Shown: positions 47,146 through 56,962, counted from the stretch's first letter. The stretch: DNA of 60,360 nt from Nakamurella sp. (GCA_017882715.1 JADGOY010000004.1:1-60360), one strand, 5' to 3'. The notes: generated from the letters alone by a model not told the origin. Program-made: numbers and translations.

Positions 47146-48564
47146 TCAGGTACGAATCAGGGCAAGAATGTCGTCGCGCAGCGCGGCCATGGTGTCGGCA
47201 TCCGGAGCCTCGACGTTCAGCCGGAGAAGCGGTTCGGTGTTGCTCGGTCGCACGTTGAACCAGCGACCTCCCGAGAGGGTGACCGTCAGGCCGTCCAGTT
47301 CGTCGATCTCGCCGCCGTGTTGCGCGGCCCACGCGCGGATGTCCAGCAGCTTGCCCGGCACATCCGTGACCGTCGAGTTGATCTCCCCGGAGTCGGAGTA
47401 TCGGGCGTAGGCGGCGACCAGTTCGGACAGCGGCCCCGGCTGCTCACCGAGACCGGCGAGCACGTGCAGCGCCGCCAGCATCCCGGTGTCGGCTCGGAAG
47501 AAGTCAGCAAAGTAGTAGTGCGCTGAATGCTCACCGCCGAAAACGGCTCCGGTGGATGCCATCTCGGCCTTGATGAAGGAGTGACCTACGCGGGTGCGGA
47601 CCGGCACACCGCCGGCCTCGGTGACGATCTCCGGCACTGCGCGGGAGGAGATCAGGTTGTAGAGGATGGTCGCGCCCGGATGCCGGCGCAGTTCCCGGCT
47701 CGCCACCAACGCGGTGATCGCACTGGGCGAGACCGGCTCGCCGCGCTCGTCCACCACGAAACAGCGGTCGGCGTCACCGTCGAAGGCCAGCCCGATGTCG
47801 GCGCCCGTACGGATGACTTCGGCCTGCAGGTCCACCAGATTGGCCGGATCCAACGGGTTCGCATCGTGATTGGGGAACGACCCGTCGAGCTCGAAGTACA
47901 TGTCCTCCGTGCGCAGCGGCAGACCGTCGAACACCGCGGGCACCGTGTACCCGGCCATCCCGTTGCCGGCATCGACGGCGACGTGCAGTGGCCGGATGCC
48001 GGTGAGGTCCACCAGCGAGCGCAGGTAGTCGGCGTAGTCCGGCAGCAACGCGCGCTCGGTGATGGTCCCCAGGGTGGCAGCCAGGTCGGGCGTGGCACCG
48101 TCGAGCAGTGCCTGCGCGTGATCGCGGACCCGCGCGAGGCCGGTGTCCAGGCTGATCGGTACGGCGCCGGCCAAGCACAACTTGATGCCGTTGTAGCGGG
48201 CCGGGTTGTGCGAGGCGGTGAACATGGCGCCCGGCAGCTGCAGCGATCCGGAGGCGAAGTACAGCAGATCGGTGGAGCCGAGGCCGGCCATCACGACATC
48301 CAGGCCCGCGCCGGTGACGCCCTCGGCGAAGGAGAGGGCGAGCTCCGGGGAGGACTCACGCATGTCGTACGCGATCACCACCGCCGGTGATCGATCCGCG
48401 ACGAAGCTGCCGAACGCGAAACCGATGGCCCGGGCGGCGTCCGAGGTCAGTTGGTCACCGACCAGGCCGCGGATGTCGTAGGCCTTGACGATGGCATCGA
48501 GCCTGATCGGGCTGGGCGCGCGGACTGTGTCGGAAACGCCGGGCGCGATGACCGAATACCCCAC
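47146..48564 (-). CDS. manB: Phosphomannomutase / phosphoglucomutase
   Basis: Converts mannose 6-phosphate to mannose 1-phosphate. The 472 residues contain KAYDIRGLVGDQL, the phosphoserine loop TASHNPARYNGIK, the metal loop AFDGDADRCFVVD, the sugar-binding GGEHSAHYYF and the C-terminal phosphate-binding RPSNTEPLLRLN. It leads the cluster manB-Trm112-SIS-manA. Normal length, ATG start. Confidence 0.96.
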   Translation of the reverse strand: MGYSVIAPGVSDTVRAPSPIRLDAIVKAYDIRGLVGDQLTSDAARAIGFAFGSFVADRSPAVVIAYDMRESSPELALSFAEGVTGAGLDVVMAGLGSTDLLYFASGSLQLPGAMFTASHNPARYNGIKLCLAGAVPISLDTGLARVRDHAQALLDGATPDLAATLGTITERALLPDYADYLRSLVDLTGIRPLHVAVDAGNGMAGYTVPAVFDGLPLRTEDMYFELDGSFPNHDANPLDPANLVDLQAEVIRTGADIGLAFDGDADRCFVVDERGEPVSPSAITALVASRELRRHPGATILYNLISSRAVPEIVTEAGGVPVRTRVGHSFIKAEMASTGAVFGGEHSAHYYFADFFRADTGMLAALHVLAGLGEQPGPLSELVAAYARYSDSGEINSTVTDVPGKLLDIRAWAAQHGGEIDELDGLTVTLSGGRWFNVRPSNTEPLLRLNVEAPDADTMAALRDDILALIRT

Positions 48565-48848
48565 CGAGTTGCTCCTGACTGTTCGGGCTGTGCTGGACCG
48601 TGCTCACTGCTGCTCACTCTGCTCATTGCTGCCGATCGCCGGCCCACCGGTCGGCTCCGATCGCTTCGCGTTGCCGGGTGCGACAACCGGTCGCAAACCG
48701 GGCCGGAACGTGCGAAGACCGCCTGATGGCGCAGACCCCGATAGCCCAGACACTACCGGCGACGGGAGCAGGCGCCGATCAGTCCGGCACCCTCCGGCGG
48801 GCGGCAAGCCGCCGCGCGGAGGTGCCGTCACCCTCGGGCGAGAGGCTG

Positions 48849-49199
48849 TCAGGAGTCGGGTGTGCGCAGCACACGAAGATGACCGCGCCGGCCGGTGCTC
48901 GTCGGCATCGGTTGGGCGGTCCGATCGGCCCGCCCGGCCTCGCGGACCGCATTGGCCAAGGCTTCCAGGTCGTCGGACAGGCTGGCCTCGTCGGCCAGTT
49001 CGCCGTCCGGTCGAACCACTTCCCAGCCGCGCGGCGCTGTCAGGGTGACGGCGTGGATGGCGCACAGGTCGTAAGAGTGCGGCTCGGCGGCGGTGGCCAG
49101 CGGGCCGACAACGGCCGTCGAGTCCCGGTAGGCGAAGGTCAACGTGGCAACGGCAGGGTTCGTGCACCCGCTCCGTGAGCAACGCCGCAGTCTGGCCAC
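48849..49199 (-). CDS. DUF3499 family protein
   Basis: An actinobacterial protein of about 116 residues with four conserved cysteines/histidines: RRCSRSGCTNPAVATLTFAY, then EPHSYDLCAIHAVTLTAPRGWEVV, suggesting a small metal-binding fold. The remainder is acidic and variable. The family is conserved between manB-type genes and whiB2 in mycobacteria, as here. The frame runs far upstream opposite the next gene, so I take the GTG at 49199, which directly precedes ARLRRCSRSGC; no strong ribosome site supports it. Confidence 0.85.
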   Translation of the reverse strand: MARLRRCSRSGCTNPAVATLTFAYRDSTAVVGPLATAAEPHSYDLCAIHAVTLTAPRGWEVVRPDGELADEASLSDDLEALANAVREAGRADRTAQPMPTSTGRRGHLRVLRTPDS

Positions 49200-49328
49200 T
49201 GCGGCACGATAACGCGCCGCGACCGGCGTGGCGTAGGCGGCGCGCCGTTGGGCGGTGACGCACTCCGGCGGGCGGCCGCCCAGGCTGCTGCGTCGACCCC
49301 TGGCGCGGACTTCTAGACTGGCCCCGTC

Positions 49329-49880
49329 ATGGCTGGTCACGAGTCCGTTCCGTTCCGGAACGCCCGGCCGCCGGCATCCGGTCGATCCCCGCGGGCGCGC
49401 CCTGCGCTCCCTCGCCGTCCGGTTGCGCTTCCGGTGCCGCCGGTGGCCGCCCGCCGCGATCGTCGTGGTCGTGGTCTGCGCACACCGCTGCTGCCGGAGA
49501 ACCTGCCCGCGTCCCGGACCCGCGCCGAACAATTCGACCAGGCCGTGCTGGAGGCGGTCGCGGAGCTGGAAGAACAGTGGCCCGGCAAACTCGACGCGCT
49601 CGATTTCGCGGTCGACGAGGTTCCGATGGTCCCGGCCGACGGCCCCGAACTGCCCGCCCCGGAGGTCGTCCTGGACGGCGGCGTGCCGCTGTCCAGGTTC
49701 GTACCGGCCGGCATCGACGGGCGCGGCCGGCCCACCAAGGCGCGCGTCGTGGTGTACCGCCGGCCGCTCGAGGCGAGGTCGACCGATTCCGGTGACCTCG
49801 CAGACCTGGTGACCGAGGTCTTGGGGGAGCAGCTCAGCGCGGTGCTGGGTGATCCGGGCGCCGACGCCGACAGTCCGTGA
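49329..49880 (+). CDS. Zincin-like (DUF1025) metallopeptidase-family protein lacking HExxH
   Basis: A 183-residue protein of the family annotated as minimal zinc metallopeptidases. It has an Arg/Pro-rich N-terminus, then RTRAEQFDQAVLEAVAELEEQW, DFAVDEVPMVP, VPLSRFVPAGIDG and ARVVVYRRPLEARS. Where catalytic members have HExxH, this protein reads LVTEVLGEQLSAVLG, with no histidine, so proteolysis is unlikely. It is divergent from DUF3499. Start ATG 49329 is plausible. Confidence 0.83.
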   Translation: MAGHESVPFRNARPPASGRSPRARPALPRRPVALPVPPVAARRDRRGRGLRTPLLPENLPASRTRAEQFDQAVLEAVAELEEQWPGKLDALDFAVDEVPMVPADGPELPAPEVVLDGGVPLSRFVPAGIDGRGRPTKARVVVYRRPLEARSTDSGDLADLVTEVLGEQLSAVLGDPGADADSP

Positions 49881-49890
49881 TCCCTTCGGG

Positions 49891-49950
49891 CGCGATCGGT
49901 CGGCTTCCGGCGCGATCGGTCGGCTTCCGGCGAGATCGGTCGGCTTCCGG
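49891..49950. repeat. 20-bp tandem repeat (3 copies)
   Basis: Copies of cg(c/a)gatcggtcggcttccgg at 49891, 49911 and 49931. They fill the gap between two convergent genes and end just before the YccF stop. Confidence 0.95.
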
Positions 49951-49954
49951 CGGG

Positions 49955-50356
49955 TCAGCTGACGGTGCGCAAGGCGTACGGATCGTCGAGTCGGACGATC
50001 TCCTTGCCCAGCGGCGCGATCGACACCGGTATCATCTTGAAGTTCGCCAGGGCCAGCGGGATGCCGATGATCGTGATGAACAGCACGATCCCGGTGACGA
50101 AGTGCGCGATCGCAAGCCAGAGGCCGGCGAAAATGAACCAGATGACGTTGCCGATGAACGACGGGGCGCCGGATGTCGGTTTGCTCACCACCGTTCGACC
50201 GAACGGCCACAGCGCGAACCCGGCGATCCGGAAGGAGGCGATACCGAACGGGATCGTGATGATCAGGATGCAGCAGACGATGCCTGCGAGGATGTAACCG
50301 ATTGCCATCCAGAAGCCGCACAGCACCACCCAGATGATGTTCAGCAGGAACCGCAT
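49955..50356 (-). CDS. YccF-domain membrane protein
   Basis: A 133-residue inner-membrane protein with two YccF repeats. Each has a hydrophobic pair: NIIWVVLCGFWMAIGYILAG and CCILIITIPFGIASFRIAGF, then NVIWFIFAGLWLAIAHFVTG and VLFITIIGIPLALANFKMI. A WPFGR-type turn follows the first repeat and APLGKEIV follows the second. Function is unknown. Start ATG 50356 (MRFLLNIIWVV) is the family start; 20 extra upstream residues in frame are not conserved. Confidence 0.92.
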   Translation of the reverse strand: MRFLLNIIWVVLCGFWMAIGYILAGIVCCILIITIPFGIASFRIAGFALWPFGRTVVSKPTSGAPSFIGNVIWFIFAGLWLAIAHFVTGIVLFITIIGIPLALANFKMIPVSIAPLGKEIVRLDDPYALRTVS

Positions 50357-50638
50357 ACCTGCGACGGTAGCCGCTCGGTCTACACCGGTTGGGTGATCGT
50401 GGCGCGGTTCACCCATGCGGTGGGCGGGTAGCCGGCGACTGATCGGCGGTCATCCGGCGCCCGGCCGGCCCATGGTTGCATTCCATCTCGACCCGTGACC
50501 AACTTGGCCTGCGGGCAAGAAGTATCGATGGGGTGAGCACCGCGGTGTCGCTACGTGGTCGCGGCGGTCCGGTCGTGCGGTCGGGTTCACCGGTTGCTGG
50601 ATTGACGGGCCCTGGTCCGGACGGTCAGGCTGACAGTG

Positions 50639-50884
50639 ATGATTCCCGATGCTGAACGCAGCGCTGTTGAACATGTCGCACAACGGCTTTCGCACCAATT
50701 CCCGGCCGTCGACCCCGCCGTCGTCAGGCAGGTGGTTAGGGAGATTCACCGTCGATTCGACGCTCATCCGACGCGAGAGTTCGTGCCCATCCTGGTCGAG
50801 GAATCGGCGCGGGACAGGCTCATCGTGATGCCCACCGGTCCGCTGCCTCGTCGTCGGGCGCATTCTGCTCCCGCGCACCATTGA
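50639..50884 (+). CDS. Three-helix-bundle dimerisation-domain protein
   Basis: A protein of about 81 residues with helices ERSAVEHVAQRLSHQFP, VDPAVVRQVVREIHRRF and REFVPILVEESARDRL. This matches the small actinobacterial family called three-helix bundle dimerisation domain, related in pattern to DUF3562. No catalytic residues; probably a regulator or adaptor of unknown partner. A GTG immediately before the ATG is an alternative start. Confidence 0.78.
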   Translation: MIPDAERSAVEHVAQRLSHQFPAVDPAVVRQVVREIHRRFDAHPTREFVPILVEESARDRLIVMPTGPLPRRRAHSAPAHH

Positions 50885-50892
50885 GGTGAGCT

Positions 50893-51315
50893 TCAGCAGA
50901 CACCGGGGGTGGGGTCATCACCACCGCCCCGCTCCGGATGCTCGTCGGTGAGCACCGCTGCGAGACCATCCGCCTGGTCGGCGGCGTCCGTGAGCACCGC
51001 CGCCAGGTTGTTCGCCTGATCCGCAGCCTCGGTCAACAAGGTGGCCAGCTTCTGTGCCTGTTCGTCCGGAAGCAGCGCGGCGGGATCCGGGTCATCGATC
51101 AACAGCGCAGCGGGGTCGGTCACGTGGACCAACGGGCCGATCACCTCGGCGATGGAATCCGCGGTTGCCCTGAGTTCCGGTGTGCCGTGTTCCAGCTCTT
51201 CGGTCGCGGCGTACAGGGTGTCCGCGATCGCCGGTTCGCCATCGATGTCGGGGATGGAGCGTTCGAAATGCTCGGGTCGGCCGGCGGCAGCTGACCCTTC
51301 GTCGGGGTAGGCCAT
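50893..51315 (-). CDS. Hypothetical acidic helical-repeat protein
   Basis: I do not recognise this protein of about 140 residues. It is acidic and Ala/Leu-rich with a degenerate 14-residue repeat: LATLLTEAADQANN, LAAVLTDAADQADG, then LAAVLTDEHPER. The repeats should form amphipathic helices or a short coiled coil. No signal peptide or membrane segment. It converges with the preceding small gene. Start chosen at ATG 51315 (MAYPDEGS). Confidence 0.6.
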   Translation of the reverse strand: MAYPDEGSAAAGRPEHFERSIPDIDGEPAIADTLYAATEELEHGTPELRATADSIAEVIGPLVHVTDPAALLIDDPDPAALLPDEQAQKLATLLTEAADQANNLAAVLTDAADQADGLAAVLTDEHPERGGGDDPTPGVC

Positions 51316-51385
51316 GAATGGATTGTGGCCCAAGACGGGGACCACCGGGAGATGCGGCGAGCAGTTGCGGACGCCAGCGAAAGGC

Positions 51386-51664
51386 TCAGCCCGCCGCGCG
51401 CTTCAGGCGCCGCCGCTCCCGCTCGCTCAGCCCGCCCCAGATGCCGAAGCGCTCGTCATGCGCCAGGGCGTACGACAGGCACTCGGACCGCACCTCGCAG
51501 CCGGTGCAGATCTTCTTGGCCTCCCGCGTCGAGCCGCCCTTCTCGGGAAAGAACGCCTCGGGGTCGGTCTGCGCGCACAGAGCGCGGTCATGCCACTCCG
51601 GCTCAGCGGCAACACTGGGCGGTATCGGAACGACCCGAGTGGTGGTCTGACCCAAGCTCGTCAT
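51386..51664 (-). CDS. whiB2: WhiB-family transcriptional regulator, WhiB2/WhmD-like
   Basis: Iron-sulfur regulator; WhiB2 controls septation or division genes in mycobacteria and streptomycetes. The 92 residues hold the four cluster cysteines (C30, C53, C56, C62), the turn GIWGG at 74-78 and a basic C-terminal helix ERERRRLKR. Its neighbours (DUF3499, Zincin-like gene, F420 genes) match the whiB2 neighbourhood of mycobacteria, which favours WhiB2 over other WhiB proteins. A GGAAAGG lies ahead of the ATG. Confidence 0.92.
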   Translation of the reverse strand: MTSLGQTTTRVVPIPPSVAAEPEWHDRALCAQTDPEAFFPEKGGSTREAKKICTGCEVRSECLSYALAHDERFGIWGGLSERERRRLKRAAG

Positions 51665-51938
51665 GGACCTTGTCCTTTCCGATGGAGCCAACCCACTGCC
51701 CAACGCTGTGAACGTGAACTGGCTGCCGCTGTCGCCGACGCGTTGCTGGCTTGGAACCCACCGGCGGTGGCCGGGTCGGGCTGAACGAGAACGCCTCGGC
51801 GAATGACATCGATGTGATTACACAGGTGTGTCCTGCCTCCCGTCAAGCTCTCCGGGGTGCTATATGCCTTGGGAATGGAGGTTGACTCGTTCGAGGCGCC
51901 GCCGACCCGGTTCCGTCACCACCGGTCACACTGAGGGC

Positions 51939-52676
51939 GTGGCGAACCGAACGGGCGGCAACTGGATCTTCCCTGCGGTGGTGGTGGCAACCGCCGGTGC
52001 CGGGATCGCCGCGCAGCGCGGGGCGACACCCGTCGGGGTTTGGGTGTTCCTCGTGGTGCTCGGCGGCTGGGTCATCACGTTGTGCCTGCACGAGTTCGCG
52101 CACGCCGTGGTCGCCCTCGCCGCGGGCGACACCTCGGTGCGCGCTCGCGGCTACCTGACGCTCAACCCGGCGCGCTACACCGATGTCACCTACAGCGTGG
52201 TGATCCCGATCATCCTGCTCGCGGTCGGTGGGATCCCGCTGCCGGGCGGTGCCGTGCTGGTCGAACCGGGACGGCTGCGCCGGCACTGGTACGCCAGCCT
52301 GGTCTCGGCCGCCGGCCCCGCGACCAACCTCATCGCCGGATTCGTGCTGGCGATTCTCGGCGCACCGCTGCTCTCGTATTTGGGCGCCGCGCTGTCGTTC
52401 CTGGCGTTACTGCAATTCGTCGCCGCGGTGCTGAACCTGTTGCCGGTACCCGGGTTCGACGGCTTCGGCATCCTGGAGCCGTACTTCTCCCCGCGCTTCA
52501 AGGAGCGCATCCGCCCGCTGCGCCCGTGGCTGCCGTTGGTCGTTTTCGCGATTCTCTGGTCGGTGCCCGGCGCCAGCAGCTGGATCTTCACCGCCGGTTA
52601 CCGACTGCTGGACCTGGCCGGAGGCAGCCGATCCCTGGCCCAGGTCGGCGCCGGGTTGTTCCGTTTCTGGTCCTGA
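51939..52676 (+). CDS. M50-family site-2 protease-like membrane metallopeptidase
   Basis: A 245-residue intramembrane zinc protease. The zinc-binding helix WVITLCLHEFAHAVVALAAG carries HEFAH and the third ligand lies in LLPVPGFDGFGILEP. There are about five or six transmembrane helices, with no PDZ or CBS domain, so it belongs to the short M50 group. Substrate is unknown. The frame is open to 51828, but the N-terminus there is hydrophilic; I take GTG 51939, which gives ANRTGGNWIFPAVVV, although GAGGG is only two bases away. Confidence 0.85.
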   Translation: MANRTGGNWIFPAVVVATAGAGIAAQRGATPVGVWVFLVVLGGWVITLCLHEFAHAVVALAAGDTSVRARGYLTLNPARYTDVTYSVVIPIILLAVGGIPLPGGAVLVEPGRLRRHWYASLVSAAGPATNLIAGFVLAILGAPLLSYLGAALSFLALLQFVAAVLNLLPVPGFDGFGILEPYFSPRFKERIRPLRPWLPLVVFAILWSVPGASSWIFTAGYRLLDLAGGSRSLAQVGAGLFRFWS

Positions 52677-52771
52677 CCTTCGTCAGGACAAGGCATGCTC
52701 AGACCGCTGGCCGCGACCCGTCGTTCAGGGCGCTGACCGTGGACCCGGTGAACTCGGGCTCGAGATCGACG

Positions 52772-53100
52772 TCACGGGCGGGACGGATATTCCGCCGTCG
52801 CTCGGACAACCCCCACATGCCGGGCCGGACCGTATTGCAGATGTTTGGTCCGCTCCAGCGTTTCTTCCAGAATGATCCGATTGGTGCGTTGCAGATCCGC
52901 GATGACGAGCAACGAAAAGCACAGCAACGACGCCACTGCCATCGAGGTGCCGAGGACCAGCGACTGGATGTGCCCGGACCCCTCGTCCAGCACCCAGAAC
53001 ACCCCGTATCGCAGGAAGGGGATCAGTCCGCGGCCACCAGGGGCACCGAGATGCCGGTGTTCCAGGCGGTGAAGTAGCTGGAACGCGGCTCAGTTGCGGA
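52772..53100 (-). pseudogene. C-terminal remnant of a membrane protein, probably a family-2 glycosyltransferase
   Basis: The minus strand encodes PFLRYGVFWVLDEGSGHIQ, then SLVLGTSMAVASLLCFSLLV and ADLQRTNRIILEETLERTK. This resembles the two-helix tail of polyprenyl-anchored GT2 enzymes. Upstream pieces (SSYFTAWNTGISVPLVAAD) are in another frame and end in a stop. No glycosyltransferase catalytic domain is present. A glycosyltransferase near manB/F420 genes would fit the mycobacterial neighbourhood. The family call is tentative. Confidence 0.4.
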
Positions 53101-53653
53101 CACTGAACGTGGGTGACGTGCCGCAGTCCTTCCCGGCGATCACCCGGCGCTACGGGATTTCGCTGCAGCTGATCGCGGCGTTCTGCCTGGCCATCATCGC
53201 CGACGACAAGCGTCTGCGGGAAGGCGACGATCACTATCGTCGGGATAGGCCTGATCACTGCCGGCGGTTCGGCATTCGGCTACCTGGTCTGGTAGCCGGC
53301 GATTCTGGTCTGATGCACGGGGGTTCCCAGCCCAGCCAGATACCGCCGAGAACTGCAGCGACCAGGACAGCCGTGGCAAGTCCTCGCAGCCGTCGCACCG
53401 CTCGGCGGTCATAGCCATCACCGCGGCATAGCAGGCACACGGTCGTCGACGGCACCGTCGCCGGGGAAATACCGCTCCAACTCCCTGCTCACGGTGCCGT
53501 CGAAGCAAGGACACCGCACTCAGGGTGCTGTCGAAGGGAGGACGCCGCCTCGCCGACACCGCCCGCTCTCCGTGCCGCCCACGCGAGCACCGCTTTCCGC
53601 GGGGCAACCCGGGATGCGAAGGGGGGCCCTCGGGTCTGGAAGGATCGGAAGCC
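53101..53653. other. Interval with scattered membrane-helix fragments
   Basis: Both strands encode isolated hydrophobic stretches (plus: ATITIVGIGLITAGGSAFGY ending at 53296; minus: GLATAVLVAAVLGGIWLGW about 53390-53334) without complete genes around them. This looks like decayed coding DNA between the M50 protease and fbiA. The last 100 bp carry the fbiA leader. Confidence 0.35.
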
Positions 53654-54763
53654 GTGAAGATCGCGGTCCTTGCCGGTGGTGTCGGCGGCGCCAAGTTCCT
53701 GCTCGGGGTGAAGGCGTATCTGGGCTGGTCGCCATTCGGCGCGCCCACCGACGAGGCGGCCTCCGACCGGCCCACCGCCCCCGACCAGCCCGCCGCGTCC
53801 GCCGCTCACGACCAGCCCGCCGCCCCCGACCCGTCCGCCGCGCATCGGGTCACCGCGATCGTGAACACCGCCGACGACATCCGGCTACACAACCTGCAGA
53901 TCTGCCCCGACCTCGACTCGTGCATGTACACCCTTTCCGGGGCCGCCGACCTGGACCGCGGGTGGGGTCGGGCCGGGGAAACCTGGACCGCGTCGGCAGA
54001 ACTCGCCGCCTACGGTGCAGAGGCGCCCTGGTTCTCGTTGGGCGACAAGGACATCGCCACTCACCTGGTGCGAACCAGGATGCTGGACGCCGGATACCCG
54101 CTGTCGATCGTCACGCAGGCGCTGTGCGAGCGGTGGCAACCGGGTGTGCAGTTGCTGCCGATGACGGACGATCGGGTGGAAACGCACGTCGTGGTCCCGG
54201 ATCCGGAGCCCTCCACCGCCGCGGCGGTGGAGGCGGCGCGGGCGGGTGGTCCGCCGCTGACGGCGCTGCATTTCCAGGAGTGGTGGATTCGCTACCGCGC
54301 GGCTCTGCCTGCGCTGTCCATCACGCCAATCGGCGCGTCTGACGCCAAGCCGGGCCCCGGCGTCGTGGAGGCCATCACGGAGGCGGACCTGGTCCTGGTC
54401 GCGCCTTCCAACCCGGTGGTGTCCATCGGCACCATCCTGTCCATCCCGGGCATCGCCGATGCCCTACGGTCAACCCGTTCGCCGGTCGTGGGGGTGTCCC
54501 CTGTGATAGGGGGCGCGCCGGTACGCGGCCATGCCGATGCGTGCCTGGCCGTCATCGGCGTCGTGTGCTCGGCCGAGGGCGTCGGTCGCCATTACGGCTC
54601 CCGCGCGACCGGCGGTATCTTGGATGCCTACCTGGTCGCCGAGGAGGACGTCGCGGACGTTCCGGGGGTCACGGTCGTCCAACGCCCGCTGCTGATGTCC
54701 GACCCGGACACGACCGCGGTGATGGTCGCGGCGTGCGCGGAGGTGGCCGATGTCCGCGTCTGA
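53654..54763 (+). CDS. fbiA: 2-phospho-L-lactate (or phosphoenolpyruvate) transferase of F420 synthesis, FbiA/CofD
   Basis: Joins the LPPG/EPPG moiety to the deazaflavin Fo, giving (dehydro-)F420-0. The 369 residues begin (V)[17 protein letters not shown], the CofD nucleotide-binding loop, and contain [30 protein letters not shown] and [17 protein letters not shown]. An Ala/Pro/Asp-rich insert at about residues 35-60 (DQPAAS and DQPAAP repeats) is absent from typical homologues of about 330 residues. Start GTG 53654 has GGAAG upstream. It overlaps fbiB by 14 bp. Confidence 0.95.
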   Translation: MKIAVLAGGVGGAKFLLGVKAYLGWSPFGAPTDEAASDRPTAPDQPAASAAHDQPAAPDPSAAHRVTAIVNTADDIRLHNLQICPDLDSCMYTLSGAADLDRGWGRAGETWTASAELAAYGAEAPWFSLGDKDIATHLVRTRMLDAGYPLSIVTQALCERWQPGVQLLPMTDDRVETHVVVPDPEPSTAAAVEAARAGGPPLTALHFQEWWIRYRAALPALSITPIGASDAKPGPGVVEAITEADLVLVAPSNPVVSIGTILSIPGIADALRSTRSPVVGVSPVIGGAPVRGHADACLAVIGVVCSAEGVGRHYGSRATGGILDAYLVAEEDVADVPGVTVVQRPLLMSDPDTTAVMVAACAEVADVRV

Positions 54764-56222
54764 AGGCCTCGCGCGCATCGTCGATCCCGGCGCAGCATCG
54801 CAGGTACCGGTTCAACTTCCGGCCGGTGTGCACATCCTGCCCATTCTGGGGTTGCCGGAGTTCCGGCCCGGAGATGACCTGGCCGGCGCCATAGCAGGCG
54901 CGGCGCCGTGGATCAGCGACGGCGACGTGCTACTGGTCACGTCCAAGGTGGTGTCCAAGGTCGAGGGCCGGCTGGTGCCCTCGCCCATCGACCCGGATGC
55001 CCGAGAAACCCTGCGCCGCAGACTGATCGACGAGGAAACGGTCCGGCTGGTCGCGCAGGTGGGCCGGACCAAGATCGTCGAGAACCGGCTGGGCATCGTC
55101 GCCGCTGCGGCCGGGGTCGACGCGTCCAATGTACACACCGACGAGATCGCTGTGCTGCCAGCCGATCCCGACGCTTCCGCGGCGCGGTTGCGCGCGGACT
55201 TCGCCCGGCGCGGGCGGGACGTGGGCGTGATCATCACCGACACCCAGGGCAGGGCCTGGCGGATGGGGGTCACCGATGTGGCCATCGGCGCAGCCGGGCT
55301 GCGGGTGCTGACCGATCATCGCGGTGACGTGGACGCCTTCGGCAACGAGTTGGTGGTGACGCAAGTCGCCGTTGGTGACGAACTGGCGGCGGCCGGCGAC
55401 CTGGTGAAGGGAAAGCTGGGTGCCGTGCCGGTCGCAGTCGCGCGCGGGATCGGGCGGCTCGTCGGACGGGGCCCGGCCGGACACGGCACGGCGGACGAGG
55501 CGCAGCCGCCCGACCAACTGGGCACGCCGGCCGGGCAGACCGGCACACATCAGACCGGCACCCATCAAACCGCGACGGTTCTGATCCGGCCTCGCGAGGA
55601 GGACCTGTTCCGGCTGGGAACGGACCTGTCCATCGTGCAGGGACGGCGCGAAGCGGTGCTGCTGCGGCGCACCGTGCGGGAGTTCACCGGCGATCCGGTG
55701 GACCCGGCGGTGCTGACGCGCTGCATCGACGTCGCGCTCACCGCGCCTGCGCCGCATCACACCGACCCGGTCCGATTCGTCTGGGTCCGTGAGCACCGCA
55801 GTGCCCTACTCGAGGCCATGCAGGCCGAGTGGGAGGCGGATTTGGCCTCGGACGGCTGGTCGGCCGACCGCATCGCGAGGCGGACCGCGCGCGGTCAGGT
55901 GCTGCGCGACGCGACCGAGATCATCGTCCCGCTGATCACCGGCGACGGACGGCACGACTATCCCGACGAACGCCGTCGGCGGGCCGAGCACACCATGTTC
56001 ACCGTCGCCGGTGGCGCCGCGGTGCAGGCCCTGTTGGTGGCACTGGCGGCCGAGGGACTGGGCTCGGCGTGGATCTCCTCGACGATCTTCTGCCCCGCCG
56101 TGGTCCGCTCGGTGCTCGACCTGCCCGGCGACTGGGAACCACTCGGCGCGGTCGGAATCGGCCACCCCGCAAGTCCTCTCGTTCCGCGGTCGGCGGCGAC
56201 CGGCGGTCGGATCATGCGGTGA
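54750..56222 (+). CDS. fbiB: Coenzyme F420:L-glutamate ligase fused to nitroreductase-like domain (FbiB)
   Basis: Adds gamma-linked glutamates to F420-0; in actinobacteria the C-terminal FMN domain also reduces dehydro-F420-0. The 490 residues comprise the CofE domain (about 1-245: [38 protein letters not shown]). A variable linker (about 250-285, with QTGTH repeats) follows, then the nitroreductase-like domain (about 300-490: [33 protein letters not shown]). ATG 54750 with GGAGG upstream, overlapping fbiA; its stop overlaps the NUDIX start. Confidence 0.95.
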   Translation: MSASEGLARIVDPGAASQVPVQLPAGVHILPILGLPEFRPGDDLAGAIAGAAPWISDGDVLLVTSKVVSKVEGRLVPSPIDPDARETLRRRLIDEETVRLVAQVGRTKIVENRLGIVAAAAGVDASNVHTDEIAVLPADPDASAARLRADFARRGRDVGVIITDTQGRAWRMGVTDVAIGAAGLRVLTDHRGDVDAFGNELVVTQVAVGDELAAAGDLVKGKLGAVPVAVARGIGRLVGRGPAGHGTADEAQPPDQLGTPAGQTGTHQTGTHQTATVLIRPREEDLFRLGTDLSIVQGRREAVLLRRTVREFTGDPVDPAVLTRCIDVALTAPAPHHTDPVRFVWVREHRSALLEAMQAEWEADLASDGWSADRIARRTARGQVLRDATEIIVPLITGDGRHDYPDERRRRAEHTMFTVAGGAAVQALLVALAAEGLGSAWISSTIFCPAVVRSVLDLPGDWEPLGAVGIGHPASPLVPRSAATGGRIMR

Positions 56223-56905
56223 CGGACGCTCCCCGATCAGCCGCGCCGCCGACCCATTGCGATCCAGCTGTCGTCGCCGGGCACGCCCGCTTGCATGCCG
56301 ATGTGCGGGCGGTATTGCGCGTGTGGCCGGCGCCCGACCATGCGCAGGCTGCCATCCGAGAGGGCTTCCTTGCCTTGCTGGAAGCCCGGCCGGACGCGAC
56401 GGCACGGTCCTGCGTGCCCGGTCATGTGACGGCGAGCGCGGTGGCGCTGTCGGCGGATCGGCGCGCGGTGCTGTTGACGCTGCATCCCCGGGTCGGACGC
56501 TGGGTGCAGCTCGGCGGTCATTGCGAGCCGACCGATCCGACCCTCGCCGCTGCCGCGCTGCGCGAGGCGCGGGAAGAGTCCGGCATTTTCGACCTGCACA
56601 TCGACCCCGTGCCGGTACACCTGGACATCCATCCGATCACCTGCTCGCTGGGTCGCCCGACGCGGCATTTCGACGTGCGATTCCGGGTGATCGCCCCTGC
56701 TGCAGCCGTTCCCACGATCTCCACCGAGTCCCTCGACCTACGGTTCTGGCCGGTTGCCTCCCTCCCGCCGGACACCGACGCAGGCGTCAGGACTGCGCTC
56801 CGGGCGGCGTTGGACACCCCGCTAGGCTCCGCACGCAGGCCGCACTGTCAGTCTCCGATTCCCGGCGTCGACACCCCTCGGCTCACAGCCGACGGTTCGC
56901 CGTAG
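56219..56905 (+). CDS. NUDIX hydrolase
   Basis: A 228-residue protein with a NUDIX box in [20 protein letters not shown] followed by AREESGI: the REUxEExGU core is intact. The preceding part ([30 protein letters not shown]) and following [20 protein letters not shown] complete the fold. The first 55 residues form an extra helical region. Start GTG 56219 overlaps the fbiB stop (GTGA), so it is co-expressed with F420 genes, as is common in actinobacteria; the substrate is not known. The C-terminal 30 residues lack similarity. Confidence 0.9.
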   Translation: MTDAPRSAAPPTHCDPAVVAGHARLHADVRAVLRVWPAPDHAQAAIREGFLALLEARPDATARSCVPGHVTASAVALSADRRAVLLTLHPRVGRWVQLGGHCEPTDPTLAAAALREAREESGIFDLHIDPVPVHLDIHPITCSLGRPTRHFDVRFRVIAPAAAVPTISTESLDLRFWPVASLPPDTDAGVRTALRAALDTPLGSARRPHCQSPIPGVDTPRLTADGSP

Positions 56906-56962
56906 GCGTCCACAGCGAGATCGCGCCCCCCAACCCGACAACCATACCGAAAAGAGCGGACG

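Noticed and set aside
48565-48848. Small ORFs between manB and DUF3499
   Set aside because: Short, basic, low-complexity translations without family resemblance or ribosome sites; I regard the 284 bp as intergenic.
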